This document shows positions 20,901 to 31,240 of a stretch of 64,000 nt of DNA, piece by piece. This stretch comes from Leptospira tipperaryensis (GTDB taxonomy: Bacteria > Spirochaetota > Leptospiria > Leptospirales > Leptospiraceae). The stretch's first letter is position 1. Each line of letters starts with the position of its first letter. Where the stretch lies: the NCBI RefSeq assembly GCF_001729245.1, contig NZ_CP015217.1, positions 2,594,001-2,658,000 on the forward strand, read 5' to 3'. The position numbers and the translations under genes are program-made. The notes beneath the pieces were generated by a model. That model was given only the letters and a program-made list of their open reading frames with translations. It was not told the DNA's origin and did no database searches.

Positions 20901-21364
20901 GCGCCTTTATCATCGAAGAGCTGACCGACTTGGTTGAACAAGCGATCCTGGAAGAATTCCATAGAATTTCGGAAAGAGGCGGAGTTCTCGGAGCGATGGA
21001 GATGATGTATCAGAGAAACAAGATCCAAGAAGAATCTCTCTATTACGAATCTCTAAAGCACAACGGAGAATTCCCCGTAATCGGAGTAAACACGTTCTTA
21101 AGCAAGGAAGGTTCTCCTACGATCATTCCCGAAGAAGTGATTCGTTCGACCGACGCCGAAAAACAGGACCAGATCAAGGCACTGAGAGAGTTTCAAGATA
21201 GAAATAAAAACGTGAGCGAGTCCCGTCTGGAACAATTGAAAAAAGCAAGTCTTACCAACGGGAATATATTTCAGGAATTGATGGAAACCTCCAAAGTAGC
21301 GTCTCTTGGTCAAATGACCCATTCTCTCTACGAGGTCGGCGGACAATATCGTAGAAGTATGTAA
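17987..21364 (+). CDS. icmF: Fused acyl-CoA mutase IcmF (B12 domain + G-protein chaperone + mutase)
   Basis: An adenosylcobalamin-dependent carbon-skeleton mutase, 1125 residues, in the IcmF order. Residues 10-140 are the cobalamin domain ([15 protein letters not shown], base-off ligand H24; [11 protein letters not shown]). Residues 200-430 are a MeaB-like GTPase with Walker A GTGGAGKS (207-214) and NKFD. Residues 550-1110 are the mutase barrel ([38 protein letters not shown]). IcmF enzymes interconvert isobutyryl- and n-butyryl-CoA (some isovaleryl/pivalyl-CoA); the exact substrate cannot be read here. The fused chaperone loads B12 and protects the enzyme, so no separate meaB is needed. No cobalamin riboswitch fits the 35-nt gap upstream. 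Confidence 0.93.
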   Translation: METQIYTPKYKVRFITAASLFDGHDASINIMRRILQASGVEVIHLGHNRSVKEIVECAIQEDAQGIAITSYQGGHVEYFKYMIDLLKEKGAGHIKVFGGGGGTILPSEIKELEAYGVTRIYSPDDGRELGLQGMINDLISKSDFIPPLTFNGTLHASLKEKNPLAIAQTITLVENTFEREGLEKSALTEKLQFPPTSKKVPILGITGTGGAGKSSLTDELVRRFLIDFPDKTIAILSVDPSKRKTGGALLGDRIRMNSISHERVYMRSFATREANIALNKNVKRSIEVLKSAGFDLIIVETAGIGQSDSEITEVADVSLYVMTPEYGAATQLEKIDMIDYADLIAINKFDKRGALDAIRDVKKQYQRSRQLFQENVDTMPVFGTIASQFNDPGTNSLYSNVIHAVSEKLELGWTSTYGKEAGMSEKIFIIPPDRVRYLAEIREECNRYDQMTEKESTKARKLFQLAGAQEVLKSAGQDTKIIELEYSKIESSLSAEAKQILATWESKLKNYQGESFTYKVRDKEIKVANKTESLSHLKIPKVATPKFKDWGEIVRWSFQENFPGEFPYTAGVFPFKRTGEDPTRMFAGEGGPERTNARFHYVSLGMPAQRLSTAFDSVTLYGEDPGERPDIYGKIGNSGVSIATLDDAKKLYSGFDLCNPTTSVSMTINGPAPMVLAFFMNTAVDQACEKYIKAQGIETEVRKKIETIYKEKKLPVPKYNAVIPEGNDGLGLMLLGVTGDQVLEKEVYEKIKEETLKVVRGTVQADILKEDQAQNTCIFSTEFALKMMGDIQEFFITKQIRNFYSVSISGYHIAEAGANPITQVAFTLANGLTYVEYFLSRGMKIDDFAPNLSFFFSNGIDPEYAVIGRVARRIWAKAMKYKYGANERSSMLKYHIQTSGRSLHAQEIAFNDIRTTLQALYAIFDNCNSLHTNAYDEAITTPTEESVRRAMAIQLIINRELGLAKNENPGQGAFIIEELTDLVEQAILEEFHRISERGGVLGAMEMMYQRNKIQEESLYYESLKHNGEFPVIGVNTFLSKEGSPTIIPEEVIRSTDAEKQDQIKALREFQDRNKNVSESRLEQLKKASLTNGNIFQELMETSKVASLGQMTHSLYEVGGQYRRSM

Positions 21365-21486
21365 AAAAAACTACGAACCTACCGATTTCGCACAACGTTT
21401 GTCAGTTGGTTTGTTGTAAAAGGAACGCCTTTTAAAAAGAAATTTTCGATCTTTTGACAAGGCGATTTCCAAGGACCACCCTTTCT

Positions 21487-22263
21487 ATGCACCGAATCAT
21501 CCTATTCTTATCCTTACTGTTGATTGCAATTTCTTCGATCACATCCGAAACCGAAAATTCAAAGATCGAGGAAATCATTCTCAAAAGAAACGAGCTCTTC
21601 GCTAAACAAGGCCATAAGTTTAAAAACCAACGACTCGACGCGTATTTTAGAAAATTTGAATGGTATCATCCCAAGGCGAAACCGGTCCAATTGTCCAAAA
21701 AGGACCAGGATCTCGCCGATCAATATTTACGTTTAGAAAAGGAAACCTCTCTCCAATACTCCGAATTTCTATCCAACCGAATTCTCTGGGACGATTCTAA
21801 ATTAGAATATTATGAAAATGTGGAGAGAACGTTTTTAAAAAACGGATCGGTTCAGAATCAAATCGAAAACGGAACCAAAGACATCCACTATCGTTCCGAA
21901 GAAATATTCATCACGGGAGTTCGTATCTCCGGTAAATCCAACGATGCAAAACTACTCGAATCGATTCGATTGGCGAAAAACGGGGATATCGAATTCAAAC
22001 GATACTATACGGTCACACCTTCCCAAGATAAACGTTTTTATAGAATTTTGGATTGTTCTGTAGACTCGATCAATCAGGAAATTTGCTCCACACAATACGT
22101 TTTGGAAAATGAAAAACTAATTTCTGCTTCACAATCCGTTCCGCAGACCAGTTACGTTTCCGAATGGATTTATATCTATGTCGATGGAAGTCTATTTAGC
22201 ACAAGGTTCTACTTTAAGAGTATGGGAAAAGTGGAAAAGGAAATCGTAGTCAACAACGACTGA
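21487..22263 (+). CDS. Exported protein, unknown function
   Basis: From ATG 21487 the protein has about 258 residues with a clear signal peptide (MHRIILFLSLLLIAISSITS). Longer starts (TTG 21454) add a non-signal extension. The sequence is typical of the Leptospira YARHG-like exported proteins: KIEEIILKRNELFAKQGHKF followed by YFRKFEWYHPK, where a helix plus aromatic motif resembles the YARHG domain (Y-A-R-H-G core not exact). The rest is unrecognised. It converges with the deoxyribosyltransferase gene 7 bp away. Confidence 0.75.
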   Translation: MHRIILFLSLLLIAISSITSETENSKIEEIILKRNELFAKQGHKFKNQRLDAYFRKFEWYHPKAKPVQLSKKDQDLADQYLRLEKETSLQYSEFLSNRILWDDSKLEYYENVERTFLKNGSVQNQIENGTKDIHYRSEEIFITGVRISGKSNDAKLLESIRLAKNGDIEFKRYYTVTPSQDKRFYRILDCSVDSINQEICSTQYVLENEKLISASQSVPQTSYVSEWIYIYVDGSLFSTRFYFKSMGKVEKEIVVNND

Positions 22264-22270
22264 CGCACTT

Positions 22271-22804
22271 TTATTCGTTTTGTTCTCGGGTAACGATTTC
22301 TTTTAAAACGTCCTCAAATTCTCCCTCGATCAAAACTCCACTACTTTCGATCGCATACTGCAACATCAGGTTGAGAGAATTGCCAAAGTCTTCGTTTAGC
22401 AAATAGCCTTCCTTGTCGATCTCATACCCGGAAGAATGAGGCGAAGTGAAAATCGATCTTTTGACGTTTTCAGGCAAAGGAAGAAGGGATTTCGCATAAC
22501 CGTAAATCTTTTTTCCAAGCGAGTATGCATAACCGATCTCAAACGCGGTTCCGTCGTCCACGAGCGGCCCTCGAAACGAATTACAATTGGCTAATACGAT
22601 ATCGGATCTTTGAATCAATTCCAAATTTCCAAAAAAGATTTTCCGTGCGAGATCCTGATTTCTTTCCAAGTCGTTCTGGATTTCGGAATCAAAAGGAGAA
22701 AGTGCCATAAAACCTTTGGCTCTACAGAGAGACTTTCTCTCCTGCAGAACCGAAATCGCTTCGGGTAAAAAAACTTCAGGTCCTGCGAGATAGATCGTTT
22801 TCAA
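22271..22804 (-). CDS. Nucleoside 2-deoxyribosyltransferase-like protein
   Basis: The protein has 177 residues with the family pattern [12 protein letters not shown] at the N-terminus (Rossmann-like phosphosugar loop), [15 protein letters not shown], and [16 protein letters not shown], where the Glu is the nucleophile of this family. Members exchange or hydrolyse the base of deoxyribonucleosides or nucleotides in salvage. It starts with TTG at 22804 inside a TTGA overlap with the ilvD stop, so it is translationally coupled to ilvD, an unusual pairing with no obvious metabolic link. Confidence 0.85.
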   Translation of the reverse strand: MKTIYLAGPEVFLPEAISVLQERKSLCRAKGFMALSPFDSEIQNDLERNQDLARKIFFGNLELIQRSDIVLANCNSFRGPLVDDGTAFEIGYAYSLGKKIYGYAKSLLPLPENVKRSIFTSPHSSGYEIDKEGYLLNEDFGNSLNLMLQYAIESSGVLIEGEFEDVLKEIVTREQNE

Positions 22805-24483
22805 AGCAGATTCGTAATCGCTCCGTTAGTCGCCGATTGGACCAACTTCGCATACTTGGCAAGCACCCCGGATTTATATCTGGGTTCAATCGGTTTCCAG
22901 TTTTTAAGTCGTTTATCAATTTCTTCCTGAGAGATTTCGACTTGAAGCAGATTTTTCGTAGAATCGATGGTAACGCTGTCTCCGTTCTGAACGATCGCGA
23001 TCGGACCGCCCTCGAACGCTTCCGGAGAAATGTGTCCGACCACAAGACCGTGAGTTCCGCCGCTAAAACGACCGTCGGTCATAAGTCCCACGTCTTCTCC
23101 GAGTCCCTTGCCGACGAGGGCCGAAGTCACGGCGAGCATCTCTCTCATTCCGGGACCGCCCTTTGGACCTTCGTAACGGATGATGATCACGTCACCGGCC
23201 TGAATCTGATTATTCATGATCGCGTTAAAACAATCGTCTTCGGATTCAAAAACCTTAGCGGGTCCGGTGATCGAAATTTTTTTAAGTCCGGAAATTTTTG
23301 CAACGGCTCCGTCCGGGGCCAGGTTTCCTTTTAAAATTACGAGAGGACCGGAAGGATGAAGAGCTTCCGATTTCTTCTTAACGATCGTTTGACCGGCGAC
23401 GAGATCGGGCATATCCATTAAATTTTCTGCAAGTGTTTTTCCGGTAACGGTCAGACAATCTCCGTGAAGCATTCCCTCTTTCAAAAGATATTTCATCACT
23501 CCTTGAACTCCGCCGACTTTGTCGAGATCGGTCATCGCGTATTTTCCGCCCGGTTTTAAGTCCGCGAGGTGAGGAGTTTTTTTGCTGATTCTATCAAAGT
23601 CTTCCAAGGTCAGATCGACTCCGATCTCTTTTGCGATCGCGATCAGGTGAAGAACCGCGTTCGTAGAACCGCCTAACACGAGAACAACGGTGATCGCGTT
23701 TTCAAACGCCTTTTTTGTAAGAATCATTTTCGGAGTGATATCTTTTCGAATCAATTCGATCAGCGCTTTCCCGGCCTCGTAACAATCATTCGATTTTCTG
23801 GAACTCACTGCGGGCATAGAAGCGGAACCGGGCTGACTCATTCCCAACGCTTCGATCGCGGAAGACATCGTGTTGGCGGTATACATCCCTCCACAACTTC
23901 CTGCGCCGGGACAGGCGTTCTCTTCGATCCTGATAAATTCTTCTCTTGAAATTTTGCCTGCGTTGAACTTACCCACTGCCTCGAAGATCGAAACGATATC
24001 CACGTCGTGACCGTCGCAATGTCCCGGAAGAATCGTTCCTCCGTAAACAAAGATGGAAGGAACGTTGACTCTGCAAAGAGCCATCAAACAACCGGGCATG
24101 TTTTTATCACAACCGCCGATCGCAATCACTCCGTCGTGTCTCATCGCGTTGGAAACGATCTCGATCGAATCCGCGATCACTTCTCTGGAAGGAAGAGAAT
24201 AATGCATTCCTTCGTGACCCATCGTAATTCCGTCCGAGACCGTGATCGTTCCGTAAATTTGAGGCATCCCGCCGGCGGCGCGAACTCCTTCTTTGACTTT
24301 CTCGGCGAGTTTATTGATATGAATATTGCAAGGAGTGACTTCGCTCCAAGTGGAAGCGATACCGATCATCGGTTTACGAAAGTCTTCGTCTGTAAATCCG
24401 ACCGCACGGAGCATCGCGCGATTCGGCGCCCGATTGTCCCCATCCGTAGTCATGGAACTTCTCTTTTTTAAGTTATCGCTCAT
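22801..24483 (-). CDS. ilvD: Dihydroxy-acid dehydratase IlvD
   Basis: Converts dihydroxy-isovalerate and dihydroxy-methylvalerate to the 2-oxo acids of valine and isoleucine synthesis (third common step of the branched-chain pathway), using an Fe-S cluster and Mg2+. Of normal length (560 residues), with signatures [35 protein letters not shown] and [14 protein letters not shown]. The motifs holding cluster cysteines and the carbamylated-Lys region are intact. ATG 24483. No other ilv/leu gene lies nearby; the next gene is the nucleoside deoxyribosyltransferase. Confidence 0.96.
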   Translation of the reverse strand: MSDNLKKRSSMTTDGDNRAPNRAMLRAVGFTDEDFRKPMIGIASTWSEVTPCNIHINKLAEKVKEGVRAAGGMPQIYGTITVSDGITMGHEGMHYSLPSREVIADSIEIVSNAMRHDGVIAIGGCDKNMPGCLMALCRVNVPSIFVYGGTILPGHCDGHDVDIVSIFEAVGKFNAGKISREEFIRIEENACPGAGSCGGMYTANTMSSAIEALGMSQPGSASMPAVSSRKSNDCYEAGKALIELIRKDITPKMILTKKAFENAITVVLVLGGSTNAVLHLIAIAKEIGVDLTLEDFDRISKKTPHLADLKPGGKYAMTDLDKVGGVQGVMKYLLKEGMLHGDCLTVTGKTLAENLMDMPDLVAGQTIVKKKSEALHPSGPLVILKGNLAPDGAVAKISGLKKISITGPAKVFESEDDCFNAIMNNQIQAGDVIIIRYEGPKGGPGMREMLAVTSALVGKGLGEDVGLMTDGRFSGGTHGLVVGHISPEAFEGGPIAIVQNGDSVTIDSTKNLLQVEISQEEIDKRLKNWKPIEPRYKSGVLAKYAKLVQSATNGAITNLL

Positions 24484-24817
24484 ATTGTGGATCCTATAAA
24501 AACCTATCTCTTGACCGTAAGAAAGCTTTCCGTTCTGTATGAATCAAAAAAAGATTCCGAGCTTGAGACCGGTTATTGTAATTACAGTTTAACGAACTCT
24601 ATCTTGAGTCAAATGGAAAAGCTCGAAAACGATATCAGTATTTCCGATTCTTAAATATTGAGTCTTCCGTTTAAAAAAAGAAATACAGACTTCGAGGAGT
24701 CAAAAAGATGTTTCCGAAGGATCCGATCCATCGAGACAAAACGCTTTTGCGAAAAATAAATTTTTACGGATTTCAAAAACGATCTTAGAATCATACGGAG
24801 AATCTAACTTGGAAAAT
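24484..24817. other. Divergent intergenic region between ilvD and GST gene
   Basis: The 334-bp gap must carry the promoters of ilvD (minus) and the GST gene (plus). No open frame of coding character, no T-box or leader-peptide attenuator with runs of branched-chain codons, and no strong hairpin were found. Confidence 0.5.
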
Positions 24818-25423
24818 ATGTACAAAGTGTTTGGAATGAAAGTTTCCGGAAATTGCCATAAAGTAAAATCCATTCTCACGCTTTTGGATCTACCTTTTGA
24901 ATGGATCGAATTGGACACTCGAAAGGGAGAAACTAAAACTGAAGAGTTTTTGAAGATCAATCCAAACGGAAAGATTCCGGTTCTTCAATGGAACGACGAA
25001 ATCAACATTCCGGAAAGTAACGCGATTCTCTATTATCTTGCAAGGGATACAAAATTCTTTTCCCAGGATCTTTTGGAACAAACTCGAATCTTAGAATGGC
25101 TTTTTTTCGAACAATACAGCCACGAACCTTTTGTAGCGGTCAATCGCTGGCTTCTCAAATTTACTTCGGGCGACGTCGATCCGCAACAAATCAAAAACAA
25201 TCATACAAAGGGAATGAAGGCGTTTTCCGTAATGGAAGCCCATCTAAAAGATAAGAATTTTTTTGTGGGAAACCGTCTTACGATCGCAGATCTTGCGTTA
25301 TACGCCTATTCACACGTCGCCGAAGACGGGGGGTTTTCCTTGGAAGATTTTCCTTCAGTCAGCAAATGGCTTCATAACGTGAAGTCTTATCCAAAAATGA
25401 TTTCTATCGAATCCGAGGAGTAA
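24818..25423 (+). CDS. Glutathione S-transferase family protein
   Basis: About 201 residues. The N-terminal thioredoxin-like domain includes KVSGNCHKVKSILTLLDLPFE, NPNGKIPVLQW (cis-Pro) and IPESNAILYYLA (the SNAI glutathione-binding signature). The C-terminal helical domain has NRLTIADLALYAYSH. The active-site region SGNCHK suggests a Ser/Cys-type bacterial GST. Start ATG 24818 is preferred; a TTG at 24809 adds three residues. The downstream membrane-protein gene starts 5 nt after the stop, so the two are co-transcribed. Confidence 0.9.
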   Translation: MYKVFGMKVSGNCHKVKSILTLLDLPFEWIELDTRKGETKTEEFLKINPNGKIPVLQWNDEINIPESNAILYYLARDTKFFSQDLLEQTRILEWLFFEQYSHEPFVAVNRWLLKFTSGDVDPQQIKNNHTKGMKAFSVMEAHLKDKNFFVGNRLTIADLALYAYSHVAEDGGFSLEDFPSVSKWLHNVKSYPKMISIESEE

Positions 25424-25428
25424 CTTGA

Positions 25429-25977
25429 ATGCCGACGATCATGACTCATACCGCGGTTCCCATTTCGCTCTGGATCGCATTTGGTAAAAAGACGATTCCT
25501 TTTAGAATATTGATTTTGGGAATTATCTTCTGCGTTCTTCCCGACGCGGACGTAACCGCTTTTAAATTAGGAATTCCTTATGAAGCAGATCTGGGTCACA
25601 GAGGTTTCAGCCATTCCATCCTGTTTGCATTTTCACTTTCCATTCTCGCCTGCATTCTCGTCCGATGGTTTCAAGTAAAGGGCCGCGTTCTCATTCCGTT
25701 TTTATTCATTTCGATTCTATCTCACGGACTCTTGGACGCGATGACGAGTGGAGGTCTGGGCGTCGGATTTCTCGTTCCCTTTTCTTCGGAAAGATTTTTC
25801 TTTGATTATAGACCGATCCGTGTTTCTCCGATCGGAATCAAAAACTTCTTAACTGCGAGAGGACTTGTGGTTTTACGATCGGAACTTCTTTTTGTCTGGA
25901 TCCCATTGTTGGGCGCCGCGTTTGTTATCTTTCTAACACGTCTTCTCCGAACCAAAAAGAACAAGGTAAAATCCTAA
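25429..25977 (+). CDS. YdjM-like inner-membrane metal-dependent hydrolase family (DUF457)
   Basis: 182 residues with about four to five membrane helices and the conserved polar motifs of the family: MTHTAVPIS (N-terminal His), VLPDADV (Asp pair), [11 protein letters not shown] (His cluster) and [15 protein letters not shown]. Members are annotated as membrane-bound metal-dependent hydrolases; the E. coli relative YdjM is LexA-regulated. The actual substrate is unknown. GAGGAG lies 8 nt before ATG 25429 and inside the end of the GST gene. Confidence 0.85.
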   Translation: MPTIMTHTAVPISLWIAFGKKTIPFRILILGIIFCVLPDADVTAFKLGIPYEADLGHRGFSHSILFAFSLSILACILVRWFQVKGRVLIPFLFISILSHGLLDAMTSGGLGVGFLVPFSSERFFFDYRPIRVSPIGIKNFLTARGLVVLRSELLFVWIPLLGAAFVIFLTRLLRTKKNKVKS

Positions 25978-26094
25978 ATGGAGTCGGAAGTTTTTATTAG
26001 AAAGTTTTAAAATTCTATCTCATTAAAACAATGGACACGAAAGAACATTTCTAAATTTTGAAATTGTAATTGGAGATTTTTTTAGGAAACAAAA

Positions 26095-26385
26095 ATGAAA
26101 CAGTTTATCGTAGTCCTCCGCTATCTCACTCCCATCGAAATCGTAGACCAACACGTCATCGAACACAGAGCCTTTCTTTCCAAGGGATACGAACAAAAAA
26201 TTCTTCTCGCATCCGGACCACAAGAACCCAGAAGCGGCGGGATTTTAATCGCAAGAGCAGAATCAAGAAAGGACCTTGAGGCATTCTGCCATCAAGATCC
26301 CTTTTATCTAAACGGAGTTGCCGAATACCAAATCATAGAATGGAATCCGGTAAAATATCAGAAAGAATTCGAATTCTGGCTTTAG
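26095..26385 (+). CDS. YciI-like (YCII domain) small protein
   Basis: A 96-residue ferredoxin-like fold protein. Family features: [12 protein letters not shown] at the start, [43 protein letters not shown] and [16 protein letters not shown]. The conserved His (HRAFL) and the DPF motif match YciI proteins, which form dimers of unclear enzymatic role. AGGAA 8 nt before ATG 26095. Its last four bases overlap the convergent adenylate cyclase gene. Confidence 0.88.
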   Translation: MKQFIVVLRYLTPIEIVDQHVIEHRAFLSKGYEQKILLASGPQEPRSGGILIARAESRKDLEAFCHQDPFYLNGVAEYQIIEWNPVKYQKEFEFWL

Positions 26386-27707
26386 AGTTTCGCCAATTCG
26401 TAAACGTCCACCGGCTCTTCCCTTCCCTTTACGTGAATGGAAGAAAGATGTCTTCCCGGAACCTTCTCTTTTACATTGTCATACACGGCCTGTGTGACTA
26501 AAAACTTGGTTCCGAATTCCTTATTCAATTGCTCGACGCGGGACGCAAGGTTGACGACGTCACCTATGATCGTATATTCCTTTCTCGCTTCGGAACCTAC
26601 GTTACCCGTCATCGCCTCGCCCGAATGTAAACCGATGCCGATATTTGTCTCCGGAATTTTTCCCTCCAAGTTGAGCTGTTCCACTTTTTTAAGAAGAGCC
26701 AAGGAAGCATTCACCGCGTTGTGAATATCGTTCGCGCCGTCCGAGATCGGAGCTCCAAAAACAGCCATAAAGCCATCGCCAAGAAATTTATTGATCATCC
26801 CGTTGTGCATGTTTACGATATCGATCAAGTGGGTAAAAAGATAGTTGAGATAATCGATCACTTCACCGGGTGATCTTTTTTCGGAGAATCTCGTAAAGTT
26901 ACGGATATCCAAAAACATCACACAAACGTGTTTGAACTCGGAAAAATTTTCGTTCTTCTGCTCGAGCAAACGATCCACAACTTCCGGTGAAACATACTGA
27001 CCGAACATTCCAATTACCTTATTCTTTTCTTGAACCGCATCCGTCGCAGAAACCAAGGTCTTTTTTAACTGAACCGCAACCAAACCGGAAACAAAACCGC
27101 CCGTCACCAAAAGACATCCCTTTCCAAAAAAGGGCATAAAGGAATTAAAAAACTGGAGTTCAAGCTTCACTTGGCTCGCTGGAATGTAAAAAAACGCGAG
27201 ACCGAACAACTGAACCCCCGCCACTAAACCCGTAAAAACGCTCAGAGAAAACTCAAGACGAAGAACGGAAAGAATGATAAAGATAAAATAAATATAAGGC
27301 GCCGGAGAATAAAGAGGAATCAGAGGAGAATCAAAAGAGTTGATATTCAGCCACAAAAGCAAAGTGACAAAGGAAATTTCGACAAAAGCGTTTCCAAATC
27401 TTGCGGGTGGAAAAACGACCTTTCGTTTTCTCTGATACGATTGAAAAATTCTATAAACGATGTATTCGTATAAGGAAATGCCGAGGCCGGTAAGAACAAT
27501 CGCTTCAAATGGAAGACGAACTCCGACTTCTTTTGTCATTCTATCCCCAAGCAAAAAATAGACCGTGCCTACCACGAGACTCGCGACAAAAAAGAAACGG
27601 AACAAAATCCGCGTACGAACGATTTCACTTTTTAAAACTTCAAAAGAAAGTGCATCCATCACGAGCATTCTTTTTCTATGAATGAGTTCTTGAAAACCTT
27701 TGAGCAT
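26382..27707 (-). CDS. Membrane-anchored class III adenylate cyclase
   Basis: 441 residues. About six membrane helices (residues 35-215) form a sensor-like N-domain, followed by a short linker and a class III cyclase domain (about 255-435). Catalytic features: [12 protein letters not shown] (metal Asp), [15 protein letters not shown] (Lys specific for ATP, second metal Asp), [13 protein letters not shown] (adenine-binding Asp and transition-state Asn/Arg). The Lys/Asp pair points to cAMP rather than cGMP. The membrane part is MASE-like with no recognised ligand. ATG 27707; no adjacent gene suggests its signal. Leptospira genomes carry many such cyclases. Confidence 0.9.
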   Translation of the reverse strand: MLKGFQELIHRKRMLVMDALSFEVLKSEIVRTRILFRFFFVASLVVGTVYFLLGDRMTKEVGVRLPFEAIVLTGLGISLYEYIVYRIFQSYQRKRKVVFPPARFGNAFVEISFVTLLLWLNINSFDSPLIPLYSPAPYIYFIFIILSVLRLEFSLSVFTGLVAGVQLFGLAFFYIPASQVKLELQFFNSFMPFFGKGCLLVTGGFVSGLVAVQLKKTLVSATDAVQEKNKVIGMFGQYVSPEVVDRLLEQKNENFSEFKHVCVMFLDIRNFTRFSEKRSPGEVIDYLNYLFTHLIDIVNMHNGMINKFLGDGFMAVFGAPISDGANDIHNAVNASLALLKKVEQLNLEGKIPETNIGIGLHSGEAMTGNVGSEARKEYTIIGDVVNLASRVEQLNKEFGTKFLVTQAVYDNVKEKVPGRHLSSIHVKGREEPVDVYELAKL

Positions 27708-27829
27708 CTAAAATTCTCCAGCGGATCTCGATTTTAACATAAAACGATCCAAGTGGGAATTATATTTCAGATCATGAATAAAAAGAAAACCAGAAATCTA
27801 TTCAGAGTTAAAAAACGAAACGAACTTGA

Positions 27830-28738
27830 TTAAGCGCGAGTCCAGTTTTCACTCGCGAGCAAAAACTTTCGCAAGGATTCTCCGGAAGGAGAAAGGAAAC
27901 CATCTCGTATTGTTTCATTCCAGAGAAGATCCAATGTTTCATTCCAAGTATTTCTTTTGAGTCTTCCTTGTTTTAATACATTCCACTTTATAAACAGAAT
28001 TGCCTTCGCCTGCTCTTTTTGCGCGTCGGTCAATCGTTGCGTATTTAATAATTTTAGAATGGAGTAAATTCGAAATCGATCCATGACCGGGAACTGAAAC
28101 GAAAGCTGATCTTCGTGACCACCGTAACGAATCAAAAGTTCTTCGCTTAACAACGCGACCTCGTTTTGAGAACTGATCCTTAACCAGAGGTCGTAGTCTT
28201 CACACGCGGGAAGATCCTCGTCCATTCCGCCGCTTAGCACATAGAGTTCTTTTTCTAGGATCACCGAAGAAGGAGTGATGGCGCAGAACTCGAGGCTTTC
28301 CGAAAAAATCGATCCGCCTTTTTTTTGTAAATAAATCGGAGGATTGACCCTTTTCCCGTTTCGAATCCAGACCTCTAAGGATTGAAGAATTCTTATCTCC
28401 GGATGTTCCTGAAGATATTTCCATTGTCTTTCCAGCTTCAAAGGAAGCCATTCGTCGTCCGAATCAAGAAATGCGATCCAGTTGGATCTGGCTTTTTCCA
28501 CTCCGAGATTGCGCGCGGAACTCACGCCCTTATGTTCTTTGGAAAGAATCTGAATTCTTTGAATAGAATTTGAAAATCGTTCTCGAATGTTTGCGACCGT
28601 CTCGTCCATAGAACCGTCGTCCACGATTAGAATCTCTGCAGGCAATTGAGTTTGTTTTAGAACACTCTCGATCGCATTTAAAACTTTTTGCTCTCGATTG
28701 TAAGTGGGGATGATTACTGTGATCGGGAGAGAATTCAT
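27830..28738 (-). CDS. Family 2 glycosyltransferase
   Basis: A GT-A fold sugar transferase of about 302 residues. ITVIIPTYNREQKVLNAIES starts the nucleotide-binding domain, followed by ILIVDDGSMDET, SSARNLGVEKA and FLDSDDEW (the DxD metal/nucleotide motif), and a CEDYDLWLRI acceptor-side motif. It is cytoplasmic, adding a sugar to a surface glycan. The chosen ATG at 28738 lies in an ATGA overlap with the stop of the O-antigen ligase/polymerase-like gene, so both act in the same glycan pathway. Confidence 0.88.
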   Translation of the reverse strand: MNSLPITVIIPTYNREQKVLNAIESVLKQTQLPAEILIVDDGSMDETVANIRERFSNSIQRIQILSKEHKGVSSARNLGVEKARSNWIAFLDSDDEWLPLKLERQWKYLQEHPEIRILQSLEVWIRNGKRVNPPIYLQKKGGSIFSESLEFCAITPSSVILEKELYVLSGGMDEDLPACEDYDLWLRISSQNEVALLSEELLIRYGGHEDQLSFQFPVMDRFRIYSILKLLNTQRLTDAQKEQAKAILFIKWNVLKQGRLKRNTWNETLDLLWNETIRDGFLSPSGESLRKFLLASENWTRA

Positions 28739-30792
28739 AAAAGACTTTTTCGAATCGTAATTTGCCCGCAAAGCTTTCGAGGCTCCGGATCCAAAACTTC
28801 AGGACTCCAGAAAAAAATTTGCTTCCATCCGCTGTTCTGCTCACTTATAGAACATTCAAATTTTAGAATATTATCACCTTCGATTGTTCGAAAGTCGATA
28901 TCGTCTTTAGGGATCATCGTCTTCAAAAATGGATAAATCTGACGATATCCGCCTTCTATATCGATCTTGGAAATTCCGTTTGGAAAATCCGAGTTGAAGC
29001 CTACGGAATAAATGTCGGGCTTCGAGACTAATACGATCCGACTATGACCTTCCAAAATCCAAGCCGTAAACTTGTCCCCGCCGGGAGGAAAGTAAACTCC
29101 GGATCGAAACATTTTCGTGGGAAATAAATAGAGGGAGAAAAAAAGTAGAATTGCCAGAGAAAATAAAAACTTTAAAACATTCTTTTTTTGGAATATTCTA
29201 AAAACAACATTTTCCCATAACGAATTTCTTGCTCCGAAATAGGCAAACAAAGCGATCCACTGAAGATAAACCGCGCGTAGATAAAACCATTCTTGAAAAA
29301 AGGAATAGATAAAAATCGCGACGACGGAACCGAAATACAAGGCGCGAGCCCCGATGGATTCTTTATTTTCCTTTTTTGCAAACGCAATCGAATCCAAAAG
29401 AAATCCCCAGAGAAGGGCATAAAAGAATGCACCGAAAATTCCCAGTCCCGAAAAAATTTGGATCCACTGATTGTGAGTCGTGTGATACGGACTTTCTTTT
29501 CCGCTTTGCGTCAGACAACATTCGTTGTACCAGCCATAGGATTCAAAACCTCCCCCAAAAAGCGGCTTACTCAAAAAAAGTTTCCAACCTCCCAGAAAAT
29601 GAGAAAGGCGTTCGGGATCACCGGCTCCGAGTTTTGTATAGATTACAAGGATTGGAAATCCAATTCCGCAAAGAATGAGGAACACGATTCCAAAACGAAT
29701 CGCCCCTTTTTGAATGGATTCTTTTTTTACCAATCGGAAGAAGAGAAAGTAAACTCCCGCGCTGATCCAAAGAACCAAAAACGAAAGCATTCCTCCTCTC
29801 GCTCCGATCCACACAAAGGTCAGACTCAAAACGATAAAAGCACCCAATAACAAAAAAAGTCGGATTCGATTCTTACTCTTGAATGTCTTTGAGTTTGTAT
29901 CCGATCGATCGTCTGCAAACGAATCGTCCTTGTTTTGAAAAAGAACATAGAATAAAAAAGGAAGACCGGAGATGAGATACACTGCAAACCAACTTCGATT
30001 CCAAAACAAGGATTGAATCGCAAACTGGTTCTGCAAATCTTCCATCCACGAAAAATAAGAATGAGGAAGCGCGATCAGTTTGTATCCGTCGAGCCAGAAG
30101 TGATACGCGTCTAACTTCGATTTTGCGAAAGGAAAAAAATATTCCATCCATCCCACAAAGACGGAGATCGATAGACCGATAACGATTCCGACCGCAAAAA
30201 AATACAAAAGCCGATCCGGTTTTCGAGTTTCACCTAACCATTCCCTTCTCGCGTGTAATCCGATCCAAAATAGAATTCCGATTCCCAAAAGTTTGATCGG
30301 ATACCAAGGTTCCAACTCCGTGGAATGCAAAAACCAGAACCATCCTTTTTGATAAAAACGGATATCGGATACGAGTTCCGGATTGGCGAGAAGGCTCACG
30401 ATCCCCGAAGCAAAAAAACAAAGAAGAAGAATTCCGATCGGACGTTTCCAAAATTCCAAAGAAAAAACGGAAGTTCCGGAAAACTTGAGTTCGATGATTC
30501 CACGAAGAGACCAATAGATCCAAAAAGAATCTTGGAGTTCTAAAAATCTTCCTCCGGGATGATTCCCGAATAAAACGCCGGTACTCGCGAGAATCGCTGT
30601 GGCGACTAACGGAGAAAACAAGTCGATAAGAACAAAGACAAACATCAAAACTGTGAAAGCGATTCTATACTTCCAGGGATAGAAGCTCAAAAGAGGAAGT
30701 AGGAGCAAGATGGAAAATCCAATCCAAAATGCGATCTTCGTGGAAGAAATCTGCAAAGGAATGAAGAATGGATTTCGCTTCTGGTTTTGCAT
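28735..30792 (-). CDS. O-antigen ligase/polymerase-like membrane protein (Wzy/WaaL type)
   Basis: About 685 residues from ATG 30792 (30843 is a possible longer start). Around twelve hydrophobic helices with large loops; the region IGARGGMLSFLVLWISAGVYF and the big periplasmic loop (PLFGGGFESYGWYNECCL ... HTTHNQWIQIFSGLGIFGAF) match the Wzy_C family, with the conserved H-NxxL/Q-type motif after the loop. A C-terminal soluble tail of about 130 residues follows. It probably polymerises or ligates surface polysaccharide in concert with the overlapping GT2 gene. Confidence 0.82.
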   Translation of the reverse strand: MQNQKRNPFFIPLQISSTKIAFWIGFSILLLLPLLSFYPWKYRIAFTVLMFVFVLIDLFSPLVATAILASTGVLFGNHPGGRFLELQDSFWIYWSLRGIIELKFSGTSVFSLEFWKRPIGILLLCFFASGIVSLLANPELVSDIRFYQKGWFWFLHSTELEPWYPIKLLGIGILFWIGLHARREWLGETRKPDRLLYFFAVGIVIGLSISVFVGWMEYFFPFAKSKLDAYHFWLDGYKLIALPHSYFSWMEDLQNQFAIQSLFWNRSWFAVYLISGLPFLFYVLFQNKDDSFADDRSDTNSKTFKSKNRIRLFLLLGAFIVLSLTFVWIGARGGMLSFLVLWISAGVYFLFFRLVKKESIQKGAIRFGIVFLILCGIGFPILVIYTKLGAGDPERLSHFLGGWKLFLSKPLFGGGFESYGWYNECCLTQSGKESPYHTTHNQWIQIFSGLGIFGAFFYALLWGFLLDSIAFAKKENKESIGARALYFGSVVAIFIYSFFQEWFYLRAVYLQWIALFAYFGARNSLWENVVFRIFQKKNVLKFLFSLAILLFFSLYLFPTKMFRSGVYFPPGGDKFTAWILEGHSRIVLVSKPDIYSVGFNSDFPNGISKIDIEGGYRQIYPFLKTMIPKDDIDFRTIEGDNILKFECSISEQNSGWKQIFFWSPEVLDPEPRKLCGQITIRKSLL

Positions 30793-30937
30793 AAGGATAC
30801 AGAAATTCAAAAGGATTTTTTCCGAAACGATAAAATGGATCACTTTCGGTTTGAATTTAGATTCTTATCCCGAAAGTGGATTTTTTTGTTTCCAGGAAAA
30901 ACTCACCTCTGAAATAGTTGTATAGAAGTTCCCTTTT

Positions 30938-31240
30938 ATGCAACAACTGGAAGAATCCACAATCTACCCCGATAAAAATCAGTTCCGCGTAGTATTTCGT
31001 AAGAATATCTGTTCCGTGGAATCCGAAGAAATCGAAATCATCCTTTCTCAGATCCGTGAAGTTCGTCCGAATTCTGTGCTTTTGGATCTCACCCCGGTCG
31101 TTGCGATTCCTTCTATGGTCCTCAACCGAATTCTAAAATTAATCTCCGACTTAAAGAAGGAAGAAATTCAAATCTCGGAAGTTAAATTGAGCGAAGGATT
31201 GCAACTCGTGCTTTCCAAACTCAAGATCAATTTGGGATGA
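30938..31240 (+). CDS. STAS-like (anti-sigma-factor antagonist-like) protein
   Basis: The 100-residue alpha/beta protein has the length and pattern of STAS proteins: [16 protein letters not shown], a strand [22 protein letters not shown] where the phosphorylatable Ser sits after the DL strand (IPSMVLN), then [17 protein letters not shown]. The match is by pattern only. If correct, it could be controlled by an HATPase regulator such as that at 12265. Its stop overlaps the next gene (ATGA, 31237-31240). Confidence 0.5.
   Translation: MQQLEESTIYPDKNQFRVVFRKNICSVESEEIEIILSQIREVRPNSVLLDLTPVVAIPSMVLNRILKLISDLKKEEIQISEVKLSEGLQLVLSKLKINLG

Noticed and set aside
21418..21433. AAAAGG-AACG-CCTTTT hairpin as icmF terminator
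   Set aside because: Short, AT-rich stem without a U-tract on the plus strand; not enough to call.
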